A stretch of 40,390 nt of DNA from NCBI GenBank assembly GCA_009841435.1, contig VXLW01000059.1, forward strand, positions 1-40,390, read 5' to 3'. Of this stretch, positions 15,589 through 23,219 are shown piece after piece (the first letter of the stretch is position 1; the number at the start of each line of letters is the position of its first letter). Under the pieces are notes generated by a model, which worked only from the letters and a program-made list of their open reading frames with translations, searched no databases and was not told where the DNA came from. This DNA comes from Dehalococcoidia bacterium (GTDB taxonomy: Bacteria > Chloroflexota > Dehalococcoidia > Tepidiformales > Tepidiformaceae). Position numbers and translations under genes: made by a program.

Positions 15589-16848
15589 ATGGCGCTCAGC
15601 CGCACAGAGGCCGCCAGCCTGTTGGTGCTGGCGGCCTCTGTCGTGTTCCTAGCGGCGTGCGGAGCGGGCGACGAGACGGTCGAGGAACGGTGGGCGGCGC
15701 TGGGAGTGCCTGAGCCGGAGATCGTGTTCCTGGGTGACTTCACGGACGAAGAGCGTGCCGCAATCGTGCGGGAAGTGAAGAGCGTCCAGGTGTCGTTCGC
15801 CGAACGCTTCGACGTGGTGACTGCGGAGTTCACACTCTACGTCTCGACCGAGTTCGAGGCGCTGAACGAGGCATTCCGGGAATGGCTTGATCCTGAGTAT
15901 CGACGGCGGGGTGTGGAGTTGTCTTCGTGGTTCAGGTGCAGTGGGCTCGCCTGGCCAGAGGCAGTCTTCATCGCGCTGGAGACCTGCGACGAGGATGAGC
16001 GCGCGTACGGTGGCCCCATCGCGCACGAGTACTTTCACATCCTCCAGCACGATCTCGGGGTGATTGGAGGATCCGGAGGCTGGCCATACTGGCTCCTCGA
16101 GGGCGCAGCGGAATACGCGAGTGCCCACTACCACGAGGAACAGGGACGATCGACCGTGTCGCACCGGCGGGAGGTGGCCCGGATGAAGTGGGCGGCGCTG
16201 GGCGTCTGTTTCCCGGGGCTGGGACTCTGCAACAGGGGCAGGGCCATCCAGGCCCCAGACCTCACCGGCCAGGGGGACCTTGTTCTCCAATACCAGGTCG
16301 GCTTTCTCGCGGTCGACTGGCTCGTCGATCGGAAGGGCGAAGAAGCACTCATCGAGTTCTTCCGCCAGGGAGGAGGACAGCACGAATTCGAAGAAGCCTT
16401 CGGCATGACGCCGGAGGAGTTCGCCGATGGCTTTGGGGAGTACTGGCAGGAGGTCGCCTCACCGTTCGAGTGGGAGATTACCGGGAACGTGCTCGACCCC
16501 GAGGGCAGGCCGGTCGCCTACGTCCAAGTCCACATCGTGGCGGAAGTCGAGCACGAGAGGATTGTTGTGATGGGGGATCGGGCCAACTCACGGGGAGAAT
16601 TTAGGGCTTATGGCCCCGATGAGCGCCACACGTTGGGCATCTTTCTGAAGTGCCCAGACGGCAGTCGAGCCTACTGGGCCTTTCTCGGTGAGTGGGGCCA
16701 AGGGGGGTTCGTTGCCGACGCTGATGGACGGTTCGACTCCGACGACGAAGGGGCGGAGCCGGTGGCCGGGGGGAGGAACCGCGCCGGCATCCTCATCGAG
16801 CTGCCGGATTCGAAGACGGCGTTGCTGGAGCGGCACTGTCAACCCTGA
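15589..16848 (+). CDS. Lipoprotein with HExxH zinc-metallopeptidase domain and C-terminal regulatory-like beta domain
   Basis: A 419-residue exported lipoprotein. It has a hydrophobic signal peptide ending in the lipobox LAAC (Cys24). The central domain carries HEYFH (H146, E147, H150) followed by PYWLLEGAAEYAS, where E171 would be the third zinc ligand, as in gluzincin peptidases. The rest (FLAVDWLVDRKGEEALIEFF) matches the next gene's product. Residues ~300-415 look like a carboxypeptidase-regulatory-like beta sandwich (ITGNVLDPEGRPVAYVQVHI). Proteolysis is predicted from the motif only; the substrate is unknown. It starts five bases after the lyase stop, so it is probably cotranscribed. 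A 15-bp perfect hairpin overlaps its signal-peptide codons. Confidence 0.72.
   Translation: MALSRTEAASLLVLAASVVFLAACGAGDETVEERWAALGVPEPEIVFLGDFTDEERAAIVREVKSVQVSFAERFDVVTAEFTLYVSTEFEALNEAFREWLDPEYRRRGVELSSWFRCSGLAWPEAVFIALETCDEDERAYGGPIAHEYFHILQHDLGVIGGSGGWPYWLLEGAAEYASAHYHEEQGRSTVSHRREVARMKWAALGVCFPGLGLCNRGRAIQAPDLTGQGDLVLQYQVGFLAVDWLVDRKGEEALIEFFRQGGGQHEFEEAFGMTPEEFADGFGEYWQEVASPFEWEITGNVLDPEGRPVAYVQVHIVAEVEHERIVVMGDRANSRGEFRAYGPDERHTLGIFLKCPDGSRAYWAFLGEWGQGGFVADADGRFDSDDEGAEPVAGGRNRAGILIELPDSKTALLERHCQP
15604..15641 (+). repeat. 15-bp perfect hairpin inside the lipoprotein signal-peptide codons
   Basis: ACAGAGGCCGCCAGC (15604-15618), an 8-base loop, then its exact complement GCTGGCGGCCTCTGT (15627-15641). 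It lies 21 bases downstream of the acyl-CoA lyase stop and starts 15 bases after the lipoprotein ATG. It is followed by CGTGTTCCT, similar to the GTGTTTCCT that follows the terminator at 38113-38140. It may be the lyase terminator or an attenuator that limits expression of the downstream genes, while also encoding AASLLVLAAS. Confidence 0.6.
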
Positions 16849-16917
16849 GGAGCTCGTGGAGCCGCTGCCGGGCTCAAGGCCGTGAATGCGGGTGGGGTAA
16901 ACCTCACACGTCAGTGC

Positions 16918-16930
16918 TAGGCTCCGGCGA
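16918..16930 (+). promoter_or_regulatory. -10 box six bases before the start codon (putative leaderless promoter)
   Basis: TAGGCT at 16918-16923, then six bases, then the ATG at 16930. No Shine-Dalgarno precedes this ATG. Same geometry as polA and the tetR-type gene. Confidence 0.45.
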
Positions 16931-19098
16931 TGCTGCGCCGTCGCCAGGGAACTCTTCTGCTCGCCGGGTTCCTGGTAGCGGCTACGCTCGCGGGAGGCCT
17001 GGGGACGGGGCACGGGACAGCCGGGGCGCAGGAGACCTCTGCAGACACGGTGACCACCGAACTGCAACCGGGATGGAACCTAGCGGGGTGGACGGAAGAT
17101 GAGGCGGAGGTCTCGGCGATCTTCGAGGCGATACCGCAACTGGACGCGGTCTATACGTGGGACGCGTTCAGGCAACGGTTCTCCGGTGCCTTCCACGAGG
17201 ACTTCGGACAGGCGAACAGTCTGACGGCGCTGACTCCCGGGATGGGCCTCTTCCTGTACCTGGGCGGGACGGAGACTGTGGAGTGGACACGGCCACTGAA
17301 CCCCAGGAGCGGAGCGACAACGCTCCGGCCCGGCTGGAACCTCGTCACCTGGGCCGGCCCCGACGGGATCGCAGCCGACGAAGCCCTTGAGGTGCTGGGG
17401 GACGTCGTGGTCGAGACGCAGGGGATCGATAGCGACGCTCTCACGACGCTCCGCACCGGGAGCGCCTTCTGGTTGCATGCGTCGTCGCTGAAAGAGTGGT
17501 GGCAGTTGGACACCCTGCCGGTCGCCATCTTTGGCTCCTCGGTGCCGGAGCACCGGCTGGGGCCGCTCACCAGGGAGGTCGACAGCGTCGTGACCTACTT
17601 CGGACGACAGCTGGGGGTGGGGGTCCCGGAGCTACGAATCAACTTCGGCCATGACTGCGCCGCGTGTAGCCAGTACGTGAACAGGGCCATATTTCTCAAC
17701 AACGTCTGCTTCGACTCCCTCCCCTACGAGTACGTCCACGCGCTCCAGGACGAATTGCGGAGACGTAACGGACGCGAGAACGACGAGCCTGACTGGCTGG
17801 CCGTGGGATCGGCAGCGTACTGGTCGGAGCGGTACGACGCGTGGCGCGCGTTCCAGAGCTACGAGACCAGGCTCCACCACACGGTCATTCCGGTTGCAAG
17901 GGAGGCCACCCTTCCCCTGGAGCGGTTCTGGAGCGAGGGCTCGGTCCGGACGCCGAGAACCCACGCGCTGTCCCACCTGGCGGTCGACTGGCTCGTCAAC
18001 CACGCAGGCGAAGAGGCGCTGTTCAATTTCTACGGACAAGAGCGGCCGGCGGCGTGGCCGTCGCGTTTCGAGGCCGTATTCGGGCTGTCGGTGAGTGATT
18101 TCTACGAGACGTTCGAGTCCTACCGAAGAGAGGCAGCCCCTCCGATCTATCGCATCAACGGGGCGTTCGTTGACGCATGGGCGAAGCCTCTCCCCGCGGT
18201 CGAGATCGCTATCCACTCACCCGATGGGGAGGTCGTAGCGCGGGCGGGAGGATTGTCGGGGCCCACGACGTTTGACATCGAGGTGCCGGAGGGCTCGTAT
18301 CTGCTGTCGTTCCACGTCGGGACCTGCCACGCTGGCTGGTACGGGCAGCATGGACTCGTCGTGGACTCGCAGGAGAGGGCAGAGCCGGTGAAGAGCTCGC
18401 TTCGGGGAACCGACCTGAGAGCCCAGTTCACGAGATTGTGCTCAAGCATCCAGGGGGTCATCCGTGACACCGATGGCTCCAACATCGCCGGCGTTGAGGC
18501 GGAGGCCTTCTCCGCAACAAGTGGCCGATCGGCAGCAAAGGCGGTAAGCGACGAAGCGGGCTCGTTCTCACTCGACGTGCGGGACGGCTCCTACCTGCTC
18601 TCCTTCTCGCGGGATGGGGAACCCCTGGGCTGGTTCGCGGGCTGGACGGTGGTTGCTCCGAGCCTGGCGGTGAAGCTGGTCCCCGATCGCGGGGACGCGA
18701 CACCTTTCGTCGTCGATCGCGACGACCTAGGCGACGTGCTTCGGGCCATCGGGCTTGAGGTCCTTCTCCCAGCGACCCGGATCGCGATCGACGGCACAAT
18801 CTCCGACTCCGCTGGAAACCCCGTTCCTGGGGCTCAGGTTTCGGCACACTCCGTGGATGGGAAGGGGCTCGCCTTCGGGACGAGTGACAGCGATGGAACG
18901 TTCACCCTGGAGGCGCGCCAGGGCGCCTACGTTCTCGGTGTGCGAGTCGAAACCTGCGAGCGCAGGTGGTACCACGACACCGAGGGGACAACGCCATCGC
19001 TGGAGGACGCGACGGTGATAAACCCCGCGATCGACAGCACGGCCGGCATCGAAATCCGCCTTCCGGAACCCCCGGCGGACGGAGGCTGTCCTCAATAG
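16930..19098 (+). CDS. Secreted multidomain protein with a degenerate (probably inactive) metallopeptidase domain
   Basis: A 722-residue protein. A signal peptide (LLLAGFLVAATLAGGLGTG, cleavage near GAQE) is followed by two copies of a PGWNL repeat (LQPGWNLAGW ~46 and LRPGWNLVTW ~132). Residues ~200-400 match the peptidase domain of the preceding lipoprotein, but HEYFH becomes YEYVH (Y266, H270) and WLLEGAAEY becomes WLAVGSAAY. Two of three zinc ligands are therefore gone, while the following HLAVDWLVNHAGEEALFNFY is kept. Residues ~405-720 contain three carboxypeptidase-regulatory-like beta domains (INGAFVDAWAKPLPAVEIAI, IQGVIRDTDGSNIAGVEAEA, IDGTISDSAGNPVPGAQVSA). It is probably extracellular and a binding or scaffold protein. 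It sits 81 bases after its paralogue and has its own -10. Confidence 0.7.
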   Translation: MLRRRQGTLLLAGFLVAATLAGGLGTGHGTAGAQETSADTVTTELQPGWNLAGWTEDEAEVSAIFEAIPQLDAVYTWDAFRQRFSGAFHEDFGQANSLTALTPGMGLFLYLGGTETVEWTRPLNPRSGATTLRPGWNLVTWAGPDGIAADEALEVLGDVVVETQGIDSDALTTLRTGSAFWLHASSLKEWWQLDTLPVAIFGSSVPEHRLGPLTREVDSVVTYFGRQLGVGVPELRINFGHDCAACSQYVNRAIFLNNVCFDSLPYEYVHALQDELRRRNGRENDEPDWLAVGSAAYWSERYDAWRAFQSYETRLHHTVIPVAREATLPLERFWSEGSVRTPRTHALSHLAVDWLVNHAGEEALFNFYGQERPAAWPSRFEAVFGLSVSDFYETFESYRREAAPPIYRINGAFVDAWAKPLPAVEIAIHSPDGEVVARAGGLSGPTTFDIEVPEGSYLLSFHVGTCHAGWYGQHGLVVDSQERAEPVKSSLRGTDLRAQFTRLCSSIQGVIRDTDGSNIAGVEAEAFSATSGRSAAKAVSDEAGSFSLDVRDGSYLLSFSRDGEPLGWFAGWTVVAPSLAVKLVPDRGDATPFVVDRDDLGDVLRAIGLEVLLPATRIAIDGTISDSAGNPVPGAQVSAHSVDGKGLAFGTSDSDGTFTLEARQGAYVLGVRVETCERRWYHDTEGTTPSLEDATVINPAIDSTAGIEIRLPEPPADGGCPQ

Positions 19099-19130
19099 CA
19101 GGACTGGACCCGCGTTTGGCACGCAGCGGG

Positions 19131-19149
19131 TACGATTCCGCGCCGGAGG
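19131..19149 (+). promoter_or_regulatory. -10 box and ribosome site of the M3 oligopeptidase gene
   Basis: TACGAT at 19131-19136 gives a predicted start near 19143. GGAGG at 19145-19149 is seven bases before the ATG at 19157. This would be a very short but Shine-Dalgarno-bearing leader. Confidence 0.4.
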
Positions 19150-19156
19150 CTGGACC

Positions 19157-21118
19157 ATGGCTGATGTTGATGTTGGGTTGCCGGACTTCTCGGCGATGAC
19201 GCCGGAGCAGGTGACGGCGGCGTGCGAGGGCGCGATCGCGGCGTGCGACGCGGCCGTCGACGTGATCGTGGCGACGCCGGACGAGGAGCGCACGTTCGCG
19301 AACACGCTGGGGGCGCTGGAGGCGGCGACGGATGGGGTCTCGCAGGCATCGGGGCAGTACGCCTTCATGGCGTACGTGGCCACGGACGCGGAGCTGCGGG
19401 AGGCGGGGCGGACCTCGGAGGAGCGCATCGACAAGTACCTCATCGACCTGTCGTTCCGGGACGACCTTTACGCGGCGATCAAGGCGTACGCGGGGCGGGG
19501 CGAGGCGCTGGGGCCGGAGGAGCAGCGGCTGCTCGACTTCGAGCTGCGCGACTACCGGCGGAACGGGTTCGAGCTCGGGGAGGCAGAGCGGGCACGGGTG
19601 CGGGAGCTGAGCGACGAGCTCGTGTCGCTGGGCGTGGCGTTCCAGAAGAACATCAACGAGTGGGACGACGGCATCCTCGTCTCGCGCGAGGAAATGGCCG
19701 GGCTACCGGAACCGTTCATCGACTCGCTTCGCACGGAGGAGGTAGACGGGGAGACGCGCTACCGGGTGTCTCTGGACTACCCGGAGCTCTTCCCGTTCAT
19801 GGGAAAGGCGCAGTCGTCCGAGCTGCGGCGGGCGCTGTTCGCGAAGGAGCAGGTGAAGGGCGGGGATGCGAACGTGGCGGTGCTCGAACGGGCGCTGGCG
19901 GCGCGGCAAGAGATGGCGGCCCTGCTCGGGTACGACTCGTGGGCCTCGTACGCGCACGAGGTGTGCATGTCGAAGGAGCGGGAGCAGGTGGGGTCGTTCC
20001 TGGCGGACCTGCGGGAACGGCTGACGGTGAAGGCGGAGGCGGATGTCGCGCTGATGGCGGAGGTGAACCGCGGCCCGGTCAACATCTGGGACTGGCGCTA
20101 CTGCCACGACCAGCTGCTGCAGACGCGCTTCGCGGTCGACGACTTCGAGGTGGCGCAGTACTTCCCGCTGGATGCCTGCCTGGATGGTCTGTTCGCGGTC
20201 TCCCAGGACCTGCTGGGGGTGCGCTTCGAGGCGCGCCCGGACGCGCCCGTGTGGCACGAGGACGTGCAGGCCTTCGACGTGTACGAGGCGGACGGCGACG
20301 AGGCGTTCGCACGCTTCTACATGGACCTGTTCCCGCGGCCGAACACGTACGGTCACGCGGCGGCGTTCACACTGCGGGGCGGACGGCAGCTGCCGGACGG
20401 GTCGTACCAGAAGCCGGTAAGCGCGATCGTCGCGAATTTCACCAAGCCTTCAGCCGAGGCGCCCTCGCTACTGCGGCACAGCGAGGTGGAGACGCTCTTC
20501 CACGAGTTCGGGCACATCCTCCACCAGACGCTCACGCGGGCGACCTACGGGCGGTTCAGCGGCACGCGTACGGAGCGCGACTTCGTCGAGGCGCCCTCGC
20601 AGATGCTGGAGCACTGGGTGTGGGACCGCGAGGTGCTGGCCAGCTTCACGCGTCACTACGAGACGGGGGAGCCGCTGCCGGACTCGCTGCTGGACGCGAT
20701 GCTGGCGGCAAAGACGCTGAGCTCGGGCGTGATGATGGTGCGGCAGCTCTATTTCGCCCACCTCGACCAGGCCTACCACGCGCCCGGATTCGAGGGAGAC
20801 AGCACGGCTGAGACGCGCGACCTGCACGAGATCACGACGTTCCCGTACACGCCCGGGACGCACTTCCAGTCGGGGTGGGGGCACCTGTTCGGGTACGACG
20901 CGCGCTACTACGGCTACCTCTGGTCGCATGTGTTCGGGGACGACATGTTCACGCGCTTCGAGGATGCGGGGCTGCTGAACGCCGAGCTGGGGGCGGAGTA
21001 CCGCCGCACGGTGCTGGAGCGGGGCGGCTCGGTCGACGGCGACCAGCTCGTACGTGACTTCCTCGGTCGCGAGCCGAACTCGGACGCCTTCCTGCGCGGT
21101 GTGGGCCTGGAAGTCTGA
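19157..21118 (+). CDS. M3A-family oligopeptidase (thimet oligopeptidase / Dcp-like)
   Basis: A 653-residue zinc peptidase that degrades short peptides in the cytosol; no signal peptide is visible. The active site is FHEFGHILHQ (H449, E450, H453), with the third ligand E478 in DFVEAPSQMLEHW. The helical N-terminal half, which restricts access to peptides, starts with ANTLGALEAATDGVSQASG. The TYGRFSGTRTERDFVEAPSQ segment and the C-terminal HLFGYDARYYGYLWSHVFGDDMF are M3A hallmarks. Length is near the usual 650-700. The start ATG has a GGAGG site seven bases upstream and a -10 box just before. It converges with the PA14/lipase-like gene. It is probably general peptide turnover; a link to the two upstream peptidase-domain proteins is only positional. 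Confidence 0.94.
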   Translation: MADVDVGLPDFSAMTPEQVTAACEGAIAACDAAVDVIVATPDEERTFANTLGALEAATDGVSQASGQYAFMAYVATDAELREAGRTSEERIDKYLIDLSFRDDLYAAIKAYAGRGEALGPEEQRLLDFELRDYRRNGFELGEAERARVRELSDELVSLGVAFQKNINEWDDGILVSREEMAGLPEPFIDSLRTEEVDGETRYRVSLDYPELFPFMGKAQSSELRRALFAKEQVKGGDANVAVLERALAARQEMAALLGYDSWASYAHEVCMSKEREQVGSFLADLRERLTVKAEADVALMAEVNRGPVNIWDWRYCHDQLLQTRFAVDDFEVAQYFPLDACLDGLFAVSQDLLGVRFEARPDAPVWHEDVQAFDVYEADGDEAFARFYMDLFPRPNTYGHAAAFTLRGGRQLPDGSYQKPVSAIVANFTKPSAEAPSLLRHSEVETLFHEFGHILHQTLTRATYGRFSGTRTERDFVEAPSQMLEHWVWDREVLASFTRHYETGEPLPDSLLDAMLAAKTLSSGVMMVRQLYFAHLDQAYHAPGFEGDSTAETRDLHEITTFPYTPGTHFQSGWGHLFGYDARYYGYLWSHVFGDDMFTRFEDAGLLNAELGAEYRRTVLERGGSVDGDQLVRDFLGREPNSDAFLRGVGLEV

Positions 21119-21151
21119 CGAAGGCGCCCGGGGCATCCTCCCGCCAACCCG

Positions 21152-21523
21152 TCAGTCACTGCGAACGGCATCCACGATTTCCCGAAGGGCCACAGGGTCA
21201 TAGAAGCCACAGCCGTGACCAGGGCCGTACGCCCCGTAGATGCCACCGAGGACAGGACCTACAATCAGACCCCATCCACCGGTCAGCATCCCGACCAAAG
21301 CTCCCAGAACCGCCCCACCTCCCGCCAATTCCCCCCCGCAGCCCAAGCTAACTGCACGACCACCAGAGAGGGAGTCTCCAATATCCGTTGAATTCAAATG
21401 GACGAATTTCCCGGCCAGGCTTCCTCCTTGAATCGAACCAATTACCCGGGTCACATCAGAATCCCCCTCGTATGTCCTGCCAAGACTGAGTAGTCGGCTG
21501 GCACTTCGATAAGGGGTTTCCAA
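21152..21523 (-). CDS. Downstream reading frame of the frameshifted PA14/lipase-like gene
   Basis: From about 21465 down to 21152 this frame (GDSDVTRVIGSI ... FVHLNSTDIGDSL ... YDPVALREIVDAVRSD) reads as the natural continuation of the upstream frame that stops at 21456. Removing one C from the run of five at 21463-21467 joins them as SWQDIRGDSDVTRVIGS. The first ~19 codons from the ATG at 21523 overlap the upstream frame and are probably not real. The segment has a glycine-rich hydrophobic stretch (LGALVGMLTGGWGLIVGPVLGGIYGAYG) and ends with a likely alpha/beta hydrolase C-terminal helix. It is either a sequencing error or a true C-terminal frameshift. Confidence 0.6.
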   Translation of the reverse strand: METPYRSASRLLSLGRTYEGDSDVTRVIGSIQGGSLAGKFVHLNSTDIGDSLSGGRAVSLGCGGELAGGGAVLGALVGMLTGGWGLIVGPVLGGIYGAYGPGHGCGFYDPVALREIVDAVRSD

Positions 21524-23075
21524 GTTGTTCTCCCAATAGTGGGGAATCTACAGTAATAACAGATCTAATCTGGGGCAGCACTTCGGATGACCTGAGTCCA
21601 ACCAAAGAGTAAGCTGCTATCATTCCTCCAAGACTGTGGCCTAAGAGCACTATGTCTCTCTCGGGAGACTGGGCATTGATAGCGATTAGTAGTGAACTCA
21701 AATGGCCTGCCAATTCGTGAACACCAATACAGGTACTCTCGGACTCGTAAATAGGGAAGATCGTATAGCTCTCTAACGGATACGCTTTTCCTGAAAACTG
21801 CATACCGGTCGCACAATCTTCGTACGAGTTAGAGTAGCTGAATCCCACCACATCACGCTCCCAATCACTCGGAATATGTTCCTGGAGAACCTCGACAACC
21901 GTATGTCTCCTACGGAACCCTTCGTTTTCGATACTGGACGTGCCAGAAGCGGAATAGTCCCGAACCGTCTCAAGAAAGGCCCAGCCCTTACGAACATCTT
22001 CGCAAGAGCTTTCGGAATCTATTCCTTGCAAAAACACAATAATAGGACCGCGATCAGCACCGGGAAGCACAGTGTCTTCGGCCACGATAGGCGTGGCTGA
22101 CTCCTCGCTAAGCCTCGTCCTCTCGTCCTTGGTGCAGCCTTCCGCTTCGACCCAGCTCAGCATTGATCTATCTGTGCCGAATAGCAGCCCCGCGCGACCC
22201 GTCCATTCGTAGTACCTCAAGCGCAACTCGTACATACCCGGCTGCAACCAACGGTACGTCCCCCACTTCCTCATCGAACCTCTTGCCCAATCTTCCACAA
22301 TGACATTGCCATTTATGTACAGCTCGAAGCCGTCGTCACCCCCAACTTCAAACCAGACCCACCCGGCATGAGCCACGACGATCGGCATGGTAGCGTTCAG
22401 TAGCAGCATATCCTTGCGGCTACCAAAAACCTGCCCCCGCCCCCAATCTGCAGAGAAGGTAGGGGGCCATTGCTCCCTCCCCAGGTTCCTTCCTGGGTAG
22501 CCACTCGAATCCAATGCGAACCCCTCAACGTTCCAGACCGCTGACTGTTGTTCGAACGTGCACGGTCCCGACGTGGCTGGCGGCGGATCGGAGTCAGGCA
22601 GGGGAACCGCGACCGTGATGTCACCGTAGCGGTAGGCGCCGCTGCTGCTGAAGCCATCGTCGAGCGGCAGGGGGATCGTCCCGAGCGCGCCCCAGTCACC
22701 ACCCTCGGGACGGGCGCTGATATAGATCCCGCGCGGGTCGCTGATTCTCTGCCAGACGCGCACTTCGACACCCTCAACCGTGAGGTCGCCGTAGCGATAG
22801 TTCCCGCTGCTGCTATAGCCGTCATCGAGAGGCAACCGGACCGTTCCGAGCGCGTGCCAGTCACCATCTTCGGGACGAGCGCTGATGTAGATGCCGCGCG
22901 GGTCACTGACTCTCTGCCAGACGCGCACCTCGACGTTCGCCGTGGGGAGTCCCTGACTCTCGGCTGGTTCCTGCACACAGGCCAGAAGCGCACCCAGGGC
23001 CACAACCACGAGAATGAGCGCACCCGCGAGGACGCTGAGCAAGGCACGCACCCACGCACTTCTCCCCAACGTCAC
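21456..23075 (-). CDS. Membrane-anchored protein: two 55-residue repeats, PA14-like domain, alpha/beta hydrolase (lipase-like)
   Basis: A 539-residue reading from a GTG at 23075. An N-terminal membrane segment (ALLSVLAGALILVVVALGALL) ends in a possible lipobox (LLAC). Two near-identical 55-residue repeats follow (VEVRVWQRxSDPRGIYISARP...YRYGDLTV; 22770-22934 and 22605-22769). A PA14-like domain comes next (VGGDDGFELYINGNVIVEDW ... PGMYELRLRYYEW), then a lipase-type hydrolase (PIIVFLQGIDS at the start, nucleophile elbow LLGHSLGGMIAAYSL). It stops early at 21456 through a frameshift. The hydrolase/PA14 half is visibly AT-richer than its own 5' part and its neighbours. It is surface-located by inference; the substrate is unknown. 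The start is uncertain: a GTG at 23120 is also in frame. Confidence 0.65.
   Translation of the reverse strand: MTLGRSAWVRALLSVLAGALILVVVALGALLACVQEPAESQGLPTANVEVRVWQRVSDPRGIYISARPEDGDWHALGTVRLPLDDGYSSSGNYRYGDLTVEGVEVRVWQRISDPRGIYISARPEGGDWGALGTIPLPLDDGFSSSGAYRYGDITVAVPLPDSDPPPATSGPCTFEQQSAVWNVEGFALDSSGYPGRNLGREQWPPTFSADWGRGQVFGSRKDMLLLNATMPIVVAHAGWVWFEVGGDDGFELYINGNVIVEDWARGSMRKWGTYRWLQPGMYELRLRYYEWTGRAGLLFGTDRSMLSWVEAEGCTKDERTRLSEESATPIVAEDTVLPGADRGPIIVFLQGIDSESSCEDVRKGWAFLETVRDYSASGTSSIENEGFRRRHTVVEVLQEHIPSDWERDVVGFSYSNSYEDCATGMQFSGKAYPLESYTIFPIYESESTCIGVHELAGHLSSLLIAINAQSPERDIVLLGHSLGGMIAAYSLVGLRSSEVLPQIRSVITVDSPLLGEQLGNPLSKCQPTTQSWQDIRGGF
22605..22934 (-). repeat. Two tandem 165-bp direct repeats
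   Basis: Copy 1 at 22770-22934 and copy 2 at 22605-22769 (minus-strand order). Each encodes 55 residues that start VEVRVWQR and contain SDPRGIYISARPE, LPLDDG and YRYGD. About ten residues differ. They abut without a linker, so the unit is a tandem intragenic duplication. Confidence 0.85.
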
Positions 23076-23180
23076 TGCGGCAGTGGCTCCCCCTCGCGTC
23101 TGCGCGGAGCTACGGTACACCTCGCGTGAGGCATTCGCCCCCGGCAATCCAATATGGGACGACGCCCACTCCGACTCCCC

Positions 23181-23219
23181 GCCTGTAGACTCGCGCGACC
23201 AAACAGGGGGCGTGTCATG
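23181..23219 (+). promoter_or_regulatory. Promoter of the first SDR gene, duplicated at 24091
   Basis: GCCTGTAGACTCGCGCG at 23181-23197 contains -10 TAGACT (23186-23191). The same 17 bases precede the second SDR gene. The ATG at 23217 follows an AGGGGG ribosome site. Confidence 0.55.

Noticed and set aside
21456-21458. TGA as a second selenocysteine codon in the lipase-like gene
   Set aside because: The same frame after TGA does not look conserved, whereas another frame continues the domain naturally; a frameshift explains it better.
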